This document shows positions 1 through 7,364 of a stretch of DNA of 32,242 bases, one piece after another. Under the pieces are notes generated by a model, which saw nothing but the letters and a program-made list of their open reading frames with translations, was not told the DNA's origin and did no database searches. The position numbers were made by a program, and so were the translations under genes. Location: the NCBI GenBank assembly GCA_905236455.1, contig CAJOPT010000088.1, positions 1 through 32,242 of the forward strand. Direction: 5' to 3'. The stretch comes from an uncultured Prevotella sp. GTDB taxonomy: Bacteria; Bacteroidota; Bacteroidia; Bacteroidales; Bacteroidaceae. Position 1 is the first letter of the stretch; every line of letters begins with the position of its first letter.

Positions 1-8
1 CTTTGAAG

Positions 9-83
9 GGTGCCCGGTGGGACTCGAACCCACGACATTCAGAACCACAATCTGACGCTCTAACCAACTGAACTACGGGCACC
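9..83 (-). tRNA. tRNA-His (anticodon GTG)
   Basis: On the minus strand this folds into a full cloverleaf. A 7-bp acceptor stem (GTGCCCG with CGGGCAC) is followed by a D-arm, an anticodon stem TCAGA/TCTGA with loop TTGTGGT giving anticodon GTG, and a T-arm with loop TTCGAGT. The base before the acceptor stem is G and the discriminator is C, which is the extra G(-1)-C73 pair that marks tRNA-His in bacteria. The CCA end is not fully encoded. It has its own promoter just upstream and lies downstream of secG. Confidence 0.96.
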
Positions 84-122
84 ATTTATGCACTTCCTCA
101 GTCTAAAACTGAAAAGCGGTTG

Positions 123-154
123 CAAAGGTACGTGATTTATTCGAGATTGCCAAA
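123..154 (-). promoter_or_regulatory. Promoter of tRNA-His
   Basis: Read on the minus strand, TTTG (151-154) is followed after 20 bases by TACCTTTG (123-130), which matches the Bacteroidota -33/-7 consensus. The predicted start is about 33 bases before the tRNA 5' end. The spacer is almost wholly occupied by an 11-bp perfect inverted repeat, CGTGATTTATT at 131-141 and its complement at 153-163. On the plus strand this repeat is followed by a T6 run, so it could also act as a terminator or barrier. Confidence 0.75.
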
Positions 155-178
155 TAAATCACGCACTTTTTTGAAAAA

Positions 179-586
179 TCAATTAGTTTTCTCTGCAGGA
201 GCTTGTTTCCCGTCTGCTTTAGGTGCGGCAGCTTTCTGTGCGTCTTTTGCAGGCGCCTCTTGCTTTTGCTGGCTTGCTCCGAAGTTAGGCAATGTGTTTG
301 GATTGGTTGCGCTTCCTTCTGTAGCAGCTTTCTCTATTACACTGGCATCAGTGTTTGCAGTAGGTGCTACGTGTGCGCAGATAATGCTACATACTACCAT
401 TGTGATGGCAAGCCCCCATGTTGCCTTTTCTATGAAGTCAGTAGTTTTTCTGACACCCATAATTTGGTTTGAGGATGAGAAGTTGGAAGCGAGACCTCCA
501 CCTTTAGATTCTTGAATCAGTACGATGCCAATCATTAGGATGGCAGCGAAGACAATTAAAATTACAAATAACGTGTAAATTCCCAT
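179..586 (-). CDS. secG: SecG, preprotein translocase subunit
   Basis: SecG is the small membrane partner of SecYEG that assists SecA-driven protein export across the inner membrane. The 135-residue product shows the family layout: a first membrane helix (about 2-24), a cytoplasmic loop with the conserved IQESKGGGLAS stretch (24-34), and a second helix (about 54-73). The C-terminal tail of some 60 residues is rich in Ala, Lys and Gln and is probably disordered. It is the last gene of a four-gene minus-strand operon and starts 8 bases after the preceding stop. The loop motif and two-helix topology make the call secure; the long tail is the only unusual part. Confidence 0.95.
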   Translation of the reverse strand: MGIYTLFVILIVFAAILMIGIVLIQESKGGGLASNFSSSNQIMGVRKTTDFIEKATWGLAITMVVCSIICAHVAPTANTDASVIEKAATEGSATNPNTLPNFGASQQKQEAPAKDAQKAAAPKADGKQAPAEKTN

Positions 587-594
587 TTTTCTAT

Positions 595-1416
595 TTATTT
601 TTTGTTATTATTCATTATCAATTTCTCTAAAAATCGAATTTGGTCTGCAAAGTAACGATTTTTTTTCGGATAAACCAAATTTAATCGCTTAATAATTTCC
701 AAAGCCTTCGAATATCTGCCTTGTTTGATGTAAATTCGGGCTAAAGTTTCTGTAAAGTACCCTGTTTCGTCCTCATTGTCAGTATCTTTATTTTGGTCTT
801 CTATCTCTGGTATGAATTCAGGGTCTTCTTTTAGATCAAAATTGCCACCCTCCTTGAAGATGAAGTTATCGATAAGGTCTTGTCCTCTCATGTGAGGTGT
901 TTTGTCAGTTTGTTCCTTTTCTTCCTCTTTCTCCAGTTCCAGAAGGTATGCGACGTAGTCAACTGTTGGTAGCGGTTGACTTTTAGACGATGATTTATTT
1001 GACCTCCGCCCCGGACGGCGGTCTACAGTGGCATTGGCAGGTGCAGGCTTGTCTTTTTCCTTTTTCTCCGAAGTGTCTTCTGGTATGGAGTCAAGGAAGT
1101 TGTCGATTAAAGCCACGGTACGGTTCTTGTCTTCATTTTCCTCCTTTTTATTTTGCGGAGTTGTTTCCTTGGCTTTTTTCTGAAGTTCATAATGTGCGGC
1201 TTCTACAAGTTGGAATAGTGTGTTACGGTCTTGTATATATATAGCAGCTTTTCTAAGTTCTTTGTCGAATGAAGAGTCATGCATCAGGTATAAGTTTCTG
1301 AGCAGCAATAACCTTGCAGGCTGAAAGTAGGGATAAAGTGCAAGTATACCCCGGAGATCGTAAAGGGTCTCCTTGTTCATTGTCTCGGGATGTTTTATGA
1401 GTTGCGCCAGATCCAT
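595..1416 (-). CDS. TPR-like protein of unknown function in the lptE-secG operon
   Basis: I do not recognise a named function for this 273-residue soluble protein; it has no signal peptide or membrane helix. The N-terminal 75 residues look helical and start MDLAQLIKHPETMNKETLYD. The middle (about 80-190) is a highly charged Glu/Lys/Asp-rich low-complexity region and is probably disordered. The C-terminus (about 215-265) has a helix pair resembling a tetratricopeptide repeat, with ETLARIYIKQGRYSKALEII. It lies 28 bases after lptE and 8 bases before secG in the same direction, so co-transcription is likely. A role as an adaptor in envelope biogenesis is only inference from its neighbours. Confidence 0.85.
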   Translation of the reverse strand: MDLAQLIKHPETMNKETLYDLRGILALYPYFQPARLLLLRNLYLMHDSSFDKELRKAAIYIQDRNTLFQLVEAAHYELQKKAKETTPQNKKEENEDKNRTVALIDNFLDSIPEDTSEKKEKDKPAPANATVDRRPGRRSNKSSSKSQPLPTVDYVAYLLELEKEEEKEQTDKTPHMRGQDLIDNFIFKEGGNFDLKEDPEFIPEIEDQNKDTDNEDETGYFTETLARIYIKQGRYSKALEIIKRLNLVYPKKNRYFADQIRFLEKLIMNNNKK

Positions 1417-1444
1417 TTCTATTATACCTTAAAAATAAATGGTG

Positions 1445-2008
1445 TTACCAGTTTGCTACAGTCTCATTGAATATCTGTCCAACGATGTCGTCAACCATTT
1501 CCTGTACGAGCTGTTCTTGTACGGAATTTAGACTAAGTGCCGAGTCATATACTTTTGATGACGTAAACTGTTTCTCAAAATCCTCGGAGTGGTTTACATT
1601 ATTAGTAAATCTTACGTTAACGGTCATAGACAATTCTACTTGTGCGGAGTATCCTTCGGATGACACTGCTTTATTGCGTTGCTGGTATTGTGTAATCTCA
1701 CCTTCAAGTTTCAAGTCACCGTTTCGTCTCACCTGTGCCAATTTAGTGTTCCGGGCGAAGATATCTCTAAGTCCTTCATTGAACATAGGCTCCATACGTC
1801 CCCATACGTATGTTGCCCTAATAGGGAACTGGTCAATTTGTATGGTCTTGATTTTACTGTAATCAATACTTGCGCCATTGAACTTGTAGCTTACAGAACA
1901 GGATATAAACGTTAGTACCAGCACAAACAAGCATAATGCCATATTACGTTTTGTGCCTGCTAACCTGAGATTTCTCTTCTGCTGTTTAGACCTTGTCATA
2001 TCGTTCAT
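1445..2008 (-). CDS. lptE: LptE-family lipoprotein (LPS assembly)
   Basis: LptE is the outer-membrane lipoprotein that plugs LptD and helps insert lipopolysaccharide into the outer leaflet. The 187-residue product has a long basic N-terminus, a hydrophobic segment (about 24-35) and a lipobox-like FISC with the acceptor Cys at residue 37. The mature part begins SVSYKFNGASIDYSKIKTI, the pattern of the Bacteroidota LptE family. An internal Met at residue 23 would give a more normal signal peptide, so the start is uncertain. ATG at 2008 is kept because it lies 11 bases after the upstream stop. No lptD is in the window. Assignment is by family resemblance; E. coli LptE is very divergent. Confidence 0.85.
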   Translation of the reverse strand: MNDMTRSKQQKRNLRLAGTKRNMALCLFVLVLTFISCSVSYKFNGASIDYSKIKTIQIDQFPIRATYVWGRMEPMFNEGLRDIFARNTKLAQVRRNGDLKLEGEITQYQQRNKAVSSEGYSAQVELSMTVNVRFTNNVNHSEDFEKQFTSSKVYDSALSLNSVQEQLVQEMVDDIVGQIFNETVANW

Positions 2009-2019
2009 CCTAATTATTG

Positions 2020-3270
2020 TTATTCCCTTTTTGTCCTTTTTGAGTCAAGACCGTATTGGCTTATTTTCCTGTATAGTGTGCGGTCGGAGATTCCGAGCTC
2101 TGCTGCTGCCTTTTTACGGTTGCCTCCGTTGCGTTCAAGAGCCTTCTCTAACATTTGCTTTCCTAAGTCGTCAAGGTTCAGGCTTTCCTGCTCTGATATC
2201 TCCTCGGCAAAAGCATATTCCGGTTTCTGAATGTTGTGTTCCTGTCTGTTTATTGCTGTCGGAAGATTCTCCGTAGGCATTGCCTGATAGGTCTTTGAGA
2301 ATGCCGTTGCCCCGTTGATGTCACGCACCTCTTCCATTTGTTTGCGTACGCTATTAAGCTCTCTTCTCAAATCCCCAACGTTTCCTCTCAGTTCCAGCAG
2401 GATTTTGTAAAGCATCTCCCTCTCATTCTCATACGAATGGCTGTCGCTGTGTTGTATTACTGCCAGCTGGGTACTCTCCACATCATCTGGTATGAAGTTA
2501 TGAAGAGTCTCGGCATCGATCTCTCTCTTAGGTGACAATACCGACAACTGCTCTGTTATGTTCTTCAGCTGACGTACGTTGCCAGGCCATTTGTAACGGA
2601 GCATCACCTCCTTGGCATCTTCTGTAAGCGTTATCTTTGGCAAATGGAACTTCTCGGCGGTTTTCAGTGCAAACAGGCGGAAAAGTAGTATGACGTCCTC
2701 CCCACGGTCACGTAATGGGGGCATCTGTATTGGTATTGTGTTGAGGCGATAGTACAGGTCTTCCCTGAATCGTCTTTCACTAATGGCCTTTTGCATATTG
2801 ACATTGGTAGCTGCGACGATGCGAACGTCAGTCTTGCGAATCTCGGTACCTCCAACACGTATGTACTCACCTGTCTCCAATACCCTGAGCAGTCGTGCTT
2901 GTGTCGCTAAGGGCAATTCACCTACCTCGTCAAGGAAAATAGTTCCTTTGTTGGCAATGCCAAAATAGCCTTCGCTTTTCTCCACTGCTCCTGTAAAAGA
3001 CCCTTTTTCGTGTCCGAAGAGCTCACTGTCGATGGTTCCTTCAGGAATCGAGCCACAGTTTATGGCGAAATATTTCTCCCTTCTCCTCGGCGAGTTGTCG
3101 TGAATAACACGTGGTATGATCTCTTTTCCCACACCGCTTTCGCCGATAATAAGCACACTTAAATCTGTCGGTGCCACTTGTAATGCGACATCGAGAGCGC
3201 GGTTTAATCCACTGTCGTTTCCAACGATACTGTATCGTTGTTTTATTTTCTGTATTTCAGTTGTGTTCAT
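2020..3270 (-). CDS. Sigma-54-dependent transcriptional activator (AAA+ and Fis-type HTH)
   Basis: An enhancer-binding protein that remodels the RpoN (sigma-54) holoenzyme by ATP hydrolysis. The 416 residues open almost directly into the AAA+ domain: Walker A GESGVGKE (43-50), the sigma-54 contact loop GSFTGA (90-95, Ser in place of the usual Ala), Walker B IFLDEVGEL (111-119), and the sensor/arginine region RRFREDLYYRLN (166-177). A linker of about 90 residues (275-365) includes a probable coiled coil. The C-terminus (about 370-410) is a Fis-type helix-turn-helix, GNRKKAAAELGISDRTLYRK. There is no receiver, GAF or PAS domain, so it should be constitutively competent or controlled by level or partner. 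It heads the operon with lptE, the TPR-like gene and secG. Confidence 0.95.
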   Translation of the reverse strand: MNTTEIQKIKQRYSIVGNDSGLNRALDVALQVAPTDLSVLIIGESGVGKEIIPRVIHDNSPRRREKYFAINCGSIPEGTIDSELFGHEKGSFTGAVEKSEGYFGIANKGTIFLDEVGELPLATQARLLRVLETGEYIRVGGTEIRKTDVRIVAATNVNMQKAISERRFREDLYYRLNTIPIQMPPLRDRGEDVILLFRLFALKTAEKFHLPKITLTEDAKEVMLRYKWPGNVRQLKNITEQLSVLSPKREIDAETLHNFIPDDVESTQLAVIQHSDSHSYENEREMLYKILLELRGNVGDLRRELNSVRKQMEEVRDINGATAFSKTYQAMPTENLPTAINRQEHNIQKPEYAFAEEISEQESLNLDDLGKQMLEKALERNGGNRKKAAAELGISDRTLYRKISQYGLDSKRTKRE

Positions 3271-3280
3271 AATGAGCTGA

Positions 3281-3313
3281 CAAAATTACATATTTTATTT
3301 TAATTATCTGCAA
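3281..3313 (-). promoter_or_regulatory. Possible promoter of the sigma-54 activator operon
   Basis: On the minus strand TAATTTTG (3281-3288) matches the TAnnTTTG -7 element, with TTG (3311-3313) 22 bases upstream, slightly long spacing. The predicted start would be only a few bases from the ATG at 3270, giving a nearly leaderless mRNA. This is a weak match. Confidence 0.35.
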
Positions 3314-3340
3314 TTATGGCAGAAAAACTTTTTATTTTAT

Positions 3341-3375
3341 TATCTTTGCAATCTCTTTCCATGCAAAGCGCATGG
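3341..3375 (+). promoter_or_regulatory. Promoter -7 element and start-proximal hairpin of the DnaJ-domain gene
   Basis: TATCTTTG at 3341-3348 is a perfect -7 element; no TTTG lies at the right distance upstream, so the -33 is weak. Just past the expected transcript start, CCATGC (3359-3364) and GCATGG (3370-3375) can form a 6-bp hairpin with a 5-base loop. The leader to the ATG at 3414 is about 60 bases. Confidence 0.55.
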
Positions 3376-3413
3376 CATGATTTTTGGTAATGTGAAAATA
3401 TAGTTATATCGAT

Positions 3414-4280
3414 ATGGCAATAAGGAAATGGATTGGGGGCGTATTAGGATGGATTGCAAGTGGTGGCAGCATACTTGGAGCCCTTGCGGGGTATTGTATT
3501 GGGTCTTTGCTTGATGATGCTTTCGATAGTCAGGATAATAGTGGAGGCGGTTCTGGCAGGACTGACGATGCATATTCCAACGACACGTATGAGGGAGCGC
3601 GCAATTCCTTCTTGTTTTCTATGTTGGCATTGGCTTCCTATATAATCAAGGCCGATGGGAAGATAATGCATTCTGAGATGGAGTTCGTGCGTATGTTCCT
3701 GCGCCAGAACTTTGGAGAACAGGCTGTCGTTGAGGGTGAGCAGATCTTATCAAGATTGTTTGAAGAACAGAAGCGGCAAGGTGCCGGAGTCTTCCATGAG
3801 ACGATACGTAAGTCGTGTGTTGAGATACGTTTCCACATGAACTATAGCATGCGTCTTCAGCTTTTGAGTTTCCTTGTTATGATAGCCAAGGCTGATGGGA
3901 ATATATCTCCAGAAGAACTCACGGCATTGAAGGAAGTCGCACAGGTGATGGGTGTGTCCTCAGCCGATCTTGAGTCTGTTCTTGCCATGGGCTACTACTC
4001 TTATCAGGAACAGCAGTCATATAATAGTAGAGGCTCTCGTGGTGGAGGACGTTATGCTAACTACAATGAGCCAGACGAACTTGCCAATGCATACAAGATA
4101 TTGGGAATATCTCCTTCCTCTACAGATGATGAGGTGAAGAAAGCTTATCGGCAGATGGCACTTAAACATCATCCAGACCGTGTTGCCACGCTTGGTGACG
4201 ATGTGCGTAAGGCTTCAGAGAAGAAATTCCAGGAAATAAATCATGCCAAGGATGTGATATATAAGGCTCGTGGATTATGA
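3414..4280 (+). CDS. DjlA-like membrane co-chaperone (TerB and DnaJ domains)
   Basis: A J-domain protein expected to stimulate the ATPase of DnaK at the membrane. Of its 288 residues, the N-terminus (about 5-35) is a Gly-rich hydrophobic segment that could span or insert in the membrane. Residues about 62-195 form a TerB-type helical domain containing two internal copies of a KADG(K/N)I element (79-84 and 159-164). After a Ser/Gly/Arg linker, the J domain (about 222-288) carries the essential HPD at 253-255. The order membrane segment, TerB, J domain is that of DjlA, although Bacteroidota versions are distant from the E. coli protein. It is a single gene, convergent with the zinc-ribbon gene and separated from it by a strong hairpin. 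Confidence 0.9.
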   Translation: MAIRKWIGGVLGWIASGGSILGALAGYCIGSLLDDAFDSQDNSGGGSGRTDDAYSNDTYEGARNSFLFSMLALASYIIKADGKIMHSEMEFVRMFLRQNFGEQAVVEGEQILSRLFEEQKRQGAGVFHETIRKSCVEIRFHMNYSMRLQLLSFLVMIAKADGNISPEELTALKEVAQVMGVSSADLESVLAMGYYSYQEQQSYNSRGSRGGGRYANYNEPDELANAYKILGISPSSTDDEVKKAYRQMALKHHPDRVATLGDDVRKASEKKFQEINHAKDVIYKARGL

Positions 4281-4286
4281 TAATCT

Positions 4287-4334
4287 ATGACATGAACGGG
4301 GGCATATCTGATCAAGATGTGCCCCCGTGTCATG
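4287..4334. terminator. Bidirectional terminator between convergent genes
   Basis: A long inverted repeat built on CGGGGGCA and TGCCCCCG, extended outward by CATGA/TCATG pairs, lies between the DnaJ-domain stop (4280) and the zinc-ribbon stop (4341). A modest T-rich stretch follows on the plus strand. Its position suits termination from both sides. Confidence 0.75.
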
Positions 4335-4340
4335 TTGTCT

Positions 4341-5198
4341 TTATTCTTCTGCCGCTTCTGGTACGGCTGGAGCGACAGGCTCCTCAGCCTTCTTAACCGT
4401 CTTGCGGATAGCGCGTTTGCGCTTTGGCTTCTCTTCGTTAGATGCAATCTTCACTCCAGCAAGCTCCGGGTCAATCATTATACGTCCACAATACTCGCAG
4501 ACAATAATCTTTTTGTGCATCTTAATATCAAGCTGTCTCTGTGGCGGAATCTTGTTGAAACATCCACCACAGGCATCACGTTGTACATATACGATTCCGA
4601 GTCCGTTGCGTGCGTTCTTGCGAATACGTTTGAAGCTGGTGAGCAGACGTGGCTCGATTTTTGTCTCCAGCTCTTTTGCTTTTTCCTTGAGTCTGTCCTC
4701 CTCCTCACGTGTCTCTTGCATAATTTCGTCCAACTCACTCTTCTTCTCGTTGAGATTCTGCTGTCGGTCTTCCATTTGCTCTGTAGCACGGTTCAGGTCT
4801 TCTGTCTTTTCTTCGATTCGCGCTGACGCCTCACGTATTTTCTTGTTGCAAAGCTCTATCTCAAGAGTCTGGTACTCTATCTCCTTGCTAAGCATATCAT
4901 ACTCTCGATTGTTCTTTACCTCATTCAACTGTGACTGATACCGCTCTACACTTGCCTTGGCAGTCTCAATCTCACCTTTTTTTATGACAACGGCATTTTG
5001 GAACTCGTCAATCTCATTTTTGATTTTCTCAATACGGGTGTTCAGACCTTCAATCTCATCTTCAAGGTCTTGCACCTCAAGAGGCAACTCGCCACGTAAG
5101 GCACGCTTCTCGTCGATTGATGACAGTGTCGTCTGCAACATGAAGAGGTTTTTCAGTTTGTCCTCAACAGGTAAATCTTTTGGATCTTTTTTAGCCAT
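4341..5198 (-). CDS. Coiled-coil protein with C-terminal C4 zinc ribbon
   Basis: A 285-residue cytoplasmic protein. Residues about 40-185 are an almost unbroken charged coiled coil. After it comes a zinc ribbon with CGGC (210-213) and CEYC (234-237), then a Lys/Ala/Pro-rich tail. This is the layout of the widespread C4-type zinc-ribbon family related to Chlamydia CT398 and Helicobacter HP0958, reported to bind partner proteins or RNA; its role in Bacteroidota is not established. A longer reading frame begins at 5261 but lies inside the Nif3 gene. ATG at 5198, two bases after the Nif3 stop, is the likely start (MAKKDPKDLP). The tight spacing implies co-transcription and probably translational coupling with the Nif3-like gene. 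Confidence 0.9.
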   Translation of the reverse strand: MAKKDPKDLPVEDKLKNLFMLQTTLSSIDEKRALRGELPLEVQDLEDEIEGLNTRIEKIKNEIDEFQNAVVIKKGEIETAKASVERYQSQLNEVKNNREYDMLSKEIEYQTLEIELCNKKIREASARIEEKTEDLNRATEQMEDRQQNLNEKKSELDEIMQETREEEDRLKEKAKELETKIEPRLLTSFKRIRKNARNGLGIVYVQRDACGGCFNKIPPQRQLDIKMHKKIIVCEYCGRIMIDPELAGVKIASNEEKPKRKRAIRKTVKKAEEPVAPAVPEAAEE

Positions 5199-5200
5199 AG

Positions 5201-5992
5201 TTATAAATAAATTATAGGATTTGTGTTTGTCTGTGCAAGACAGCATCTTACACCAGGACACGCATCCTCGATGATTGATTTGAATATTTCGTTTGTATAT
5301 TGCTCGCTTTGATAGTGCCCAATGACAGCTATCTGTATCTGTTGCTCGTGATCGAAGAAATCGTGATAGTGCATTTCTCCAGTTATAAAAGCGTCGGCAC
5401 CAGCCTTGATCGCATCGTCAAGCATGAAGGATCCGGCTCCACCACAGACAGCCACACGACAGATGTCTCGTCTAAGCAGCTCATTGGCTTGCACACACTC
5501 TACCTTGAATACCTGTTTGATATGTGTGATAAAGTCGCTTGCGCACATAGGTTTACTTAATGACCCGATAACTCCGCTTGCGCCTTCTGTGTCGCCAATT
5601 ATCTTTCTTTCTCCAAGAAGCTCGATTTTGTCTATTCCAATTTTTTCTGCAATCTTGTAGTTCACACCACCAATAGCATTGTCCATGTTGGTATGCATCG
5701 ATACGATAACAATATTATTGGTGATGGCTCGAACCACAATCCGTTGCACAAAATCTTCATCAGAAATATGCGACAGCTTGTGGAATATCAGTGGATGATG
5801 GCTCACAATAAGGTTGCACCCTTCTTTTATGGCCTCATCAACGATCTTCTCCGTGACATCCAGACACAATAATACCCCTGACACTTCCTGCGTCTCTGTC
5901 AATCCGACTTGCAAGCCAGCATTGTCGAAGCTTTCCTGCAAGGGCAGAGGCGCGAATAGTTCAAGGGCATTCACCACTTTACTTATTTTCAC
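5201..5992 (-). CDS. Nif3-like dinuclear metal centre protein (YbgI/YqfO family)
   Basis: A member of the Nif3/DUF34 family, which forms toroidal hexamers with a two-metal site. It is often labelled GTP cyclohydrolase I type 2, but its physiological role is unresolved. Metal-site motifs are visible: SHHPLIFHKL, HTNMDNAIGGVN, and near the C-terminus GHYQSEQYTNE with the His/Glu ligands. The frame extends to a TTG at 6016, but that TTG lies inside the -7 promoter element, so it cannot be in the mRNA. GTG at 5992, which begins VKISKVVNALELFAPLPLQ, is the better start and gives 263 residues. It is the first gene of a two-gene unit with the zinc-ribbon protein, a pairing that recurs in many bacteria. 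Confidence 0.92.
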   Translation of the reverse strand: MKISKVVNALELFAPLPLQESFDNAGLQVGLTETQEVSGVLLCLDVTEKIVDEAIKEGCNLIVSHHPLIFHKLSHISDEDFVQRIVVRAITNNIVIVSMHTNMDNAIGGVNYKIAEKIGIDKIELLGERKIIGDTEGASGVIGSLSKPMCASDFITHIKQVFKVECVQANELLRRDICRVAVCGGAGSFMLDDAIKAGADAFITGEMHYHDFFDHEQQIQIAVIGHYQSEQYTNEIFKSIIEDACPGVRCCLAQTNTNPIIYL

Positions 5993-6013
5993 GCTGTTTC
6001 TATTTAAGCGCTG

Positions 6014-6044
6014 CAAAGTTACGAAATAAATATTGTATAATCAA
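6014..6044 (-). promoter_or_regulatory. Promoter of the Nif3/zinc-ribbon operon
   Basis: On the minus strand TTG (6042-6044) precedes TAACTTTG (6014-6021) by 20 bases. Transcription should begin near 6007, about 15 bases before the GTG at 5992. The match therefore fixes the start codon of the downstream gene. Confidence 0.75.
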
Positions 6045-6089
6045 CTTTTTAATGATTTTTTTGCATTTCCGCTTATTGTTTGATAAATA

Positions 6090-6121
6090 TTTGGCTATTC
6101 CAAATAATAGTGGTATCTTTG
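6090..6121 (+). promoter_or_regulatory. Promoter of the secreted EEP-family gene
   Basis: TTTG (6090-6093) is separated by 20 bases from TATCTTTG (6114-6121), a near-perfect match to the Bacteroidota consensus. It lies downstream of an in-frame start at 6080, so the ATG at 6143 is the real start, with a leader of about 15 bases. Confidence 0.8.
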
Positions 6122-6142
6122 TACGGAATTAAATCTAAAAAT

Positions 6143-7192
6143 ATGAGACAAACAGTTATTCTTAATCCAAGAAGAACCTTATTTATGGCATGCTTAATCT
6201 TCGTTGTTTCGCAATTTGGAAGTATGCGGATGCAAATGTGTGCTCAGGAATCGACATTTACAGTTGTAGAATTAAATGTGGAAAACCTGTTTGACACCAC
6301 TCATGATACTTTGAAAAACGACTGGGAGTTTTTGCCGGAGTCATCTCACCATTGGACTCGTAGCAGATATTGGACGAAACTTAGGAGAATAGGGAAGACA
6401 ATCCTGTCATGTGGCATGGAGAATGTCGGGCATGATGGCAGTGAGGTGTTGTGCCTGCCAGATTTGGTCGGTTTGTGTGAGGTCGAGAATGACACATGTA
6501 TACGTGACCTTACAAAACGATCGTTATTACGAAATGCCAGGTATGAATATGTGATGACGGACTCTCCTGACGAGCGTGGCATTGATGTTGCATTATTATA
6601 TTCACCGTTTTCTTTCAAAATGCTTTCATGGAAGGCTTTGAGGGTTGTTCCGTCGCAAGGAATGAAACCTACACGTGACATCCTTTATGTGTCTGGGGAA
6701 TTGCTGACGGGCGACACGTTGCATGTCTTTGTATTACATGCCCCCAGTAGGGCACAAGGTGTTCGTGAGACAAACCGCTTCCGTTTGCAAGTAATGAAGT
6801 GTATGTGTATGGCTATCGACTCTATACGCAAAGTGAATGGTAGTGTGAAGATCCTTGCCATGGGCGACTTTAACGATGGTGCTGATGCCGCTTCTTTGCA
6901 TTATGTCTATGGGTATGATATGGTAAATGTCTCAGAAAATACAAAAGGAAGGCATGGTGCATGTGGCACCTATCGATACCAAGGCGAGTGGGGGAGTCTG
7001 GACCATATCCTTGTTAGTCGTAATCTTCTTCCTTTTGTAAAGGATTGTCGCATTCATGACGCTCCTTTCTTGCTTGAGGAAGATGAGAAATATGGTGGTG
7101 TAAAGCCACGGCGCAATTATTTGGGTCCTCGCTACAATGACGGGTATTCCGACCATTTGCCGTTGGTTCTTAGGTTGGAGTGGCAGAAATGA
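6143..7192 (+). CDS. Secreted endonuclease/exonuclease/phosphatase-family hydrolase
   Basis: A 349-residue metal-dependent phosphoesterase of the EEP (DNase I-like) superfamily. A basic N-terminus and hydrophobic stretch (about 12-26) followed by CAQES (33-37) indicate export, so it probably acts in the periplasm or outside the cell. Catalytic motifs appear in order: LNVENLFD (44-51), the metal-binding Glu in GLCEVEN (110-116), LHAPSR (199-204), GDFND (241-245), and the terminal SDHLPL (336-341) with the catalytic His. The usual first-half His motif reads LHAP instead of NHWP. The substrate (nucleic acid, nucleotide or phospholipid) cannot be told from sequence. It is a single gene with its own promoter. 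Confidence 0.88.
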   Translation: MRQTVILNPRRTLFMACLIFVVSQFGSMRMQMCAQESTFTVVELNVENLFDTTHDTLKNDWEFLPESSHHWTRSRYWTKLRRIGKTILSCGMENVGHDGSEVLCLPDLVGLCEVENDTCIRDLTKRSLLRNARYEYVMTDSPDERGIDVALLYSPFSFKMLSWKALRVVPSQGMKPTRDILYVSGELLTGDTLHVFVLHAPSRAQGVRETNRFRLQVMKCMCMAIDSIRKVNGSVKILAMGDFNDGADAASLHYVYGYDMVNVSENTKGRHGACGTYRYQGEWGSLDHILVSRNLLPFVKDCRIHDAPFLLEEDEKYGGVKPRRNYLGPRYNDGYSDHLPLVLRLEWQK

Positions 7193-7197
7193 TGTGC

Positions 7198-7216
7198 CTT
7201 TATGTAAAACATAAAG
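7198..7216 (+). terminator. Short hairpin after the EEP gene
   Basis: CTTTATGT (7198-7205) and ACATAAAG (7209-7216) form an 8-bp stem with a three-base loop, six bases after the stop codon. No T-run follows, so if it terminates transcription it does so weakly. Confidence 0.35.
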
Positions 7217-7295
7217 CGGGAAATATGCATTTCTTTTGTCTTGAATCCGTTGATTTCAGAAATTTCTCATGTTTGGTAAAAGAAATTTATTCCTT

Positions 7296-7329
7296 TTGCA
7301 CTCACTTACTCGATTTTTTCGTACCTTTG
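7296..7329 (+). promoter_or_regulatory. Promoter of ffh
   Basis: TACCTTTG (7322-7329) is a perfect -7 element 36 bases before the ATG. The nearest TTG (7296-7298) is 23 bases upstream, longer than usual. The ten bases TTTGCACTCA occur twice, at 7295-7304 and 7326-7335, so both boxes sit in copies of the same short sequence. Confidence 0.6.
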
Positions 7330-7364
7330 CACTCAGAATAGGAAAAAAGAAAATAGAATAAAGT

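Noticed and set aside
120..515. A plus-strand frame across secG
   Set aside because: It is antisense to secG, and the apparent hydrophobic character comes from reading the Ala/Lys-rich secG tail backwards.
4338..5261. Longer start for the zinc-ribbon protein at 5261
   Set aside because: It would overlap the Nif3 gene by 61 bases; the ATG at 5198, two bases after the Nif3 stop, is the natural start.
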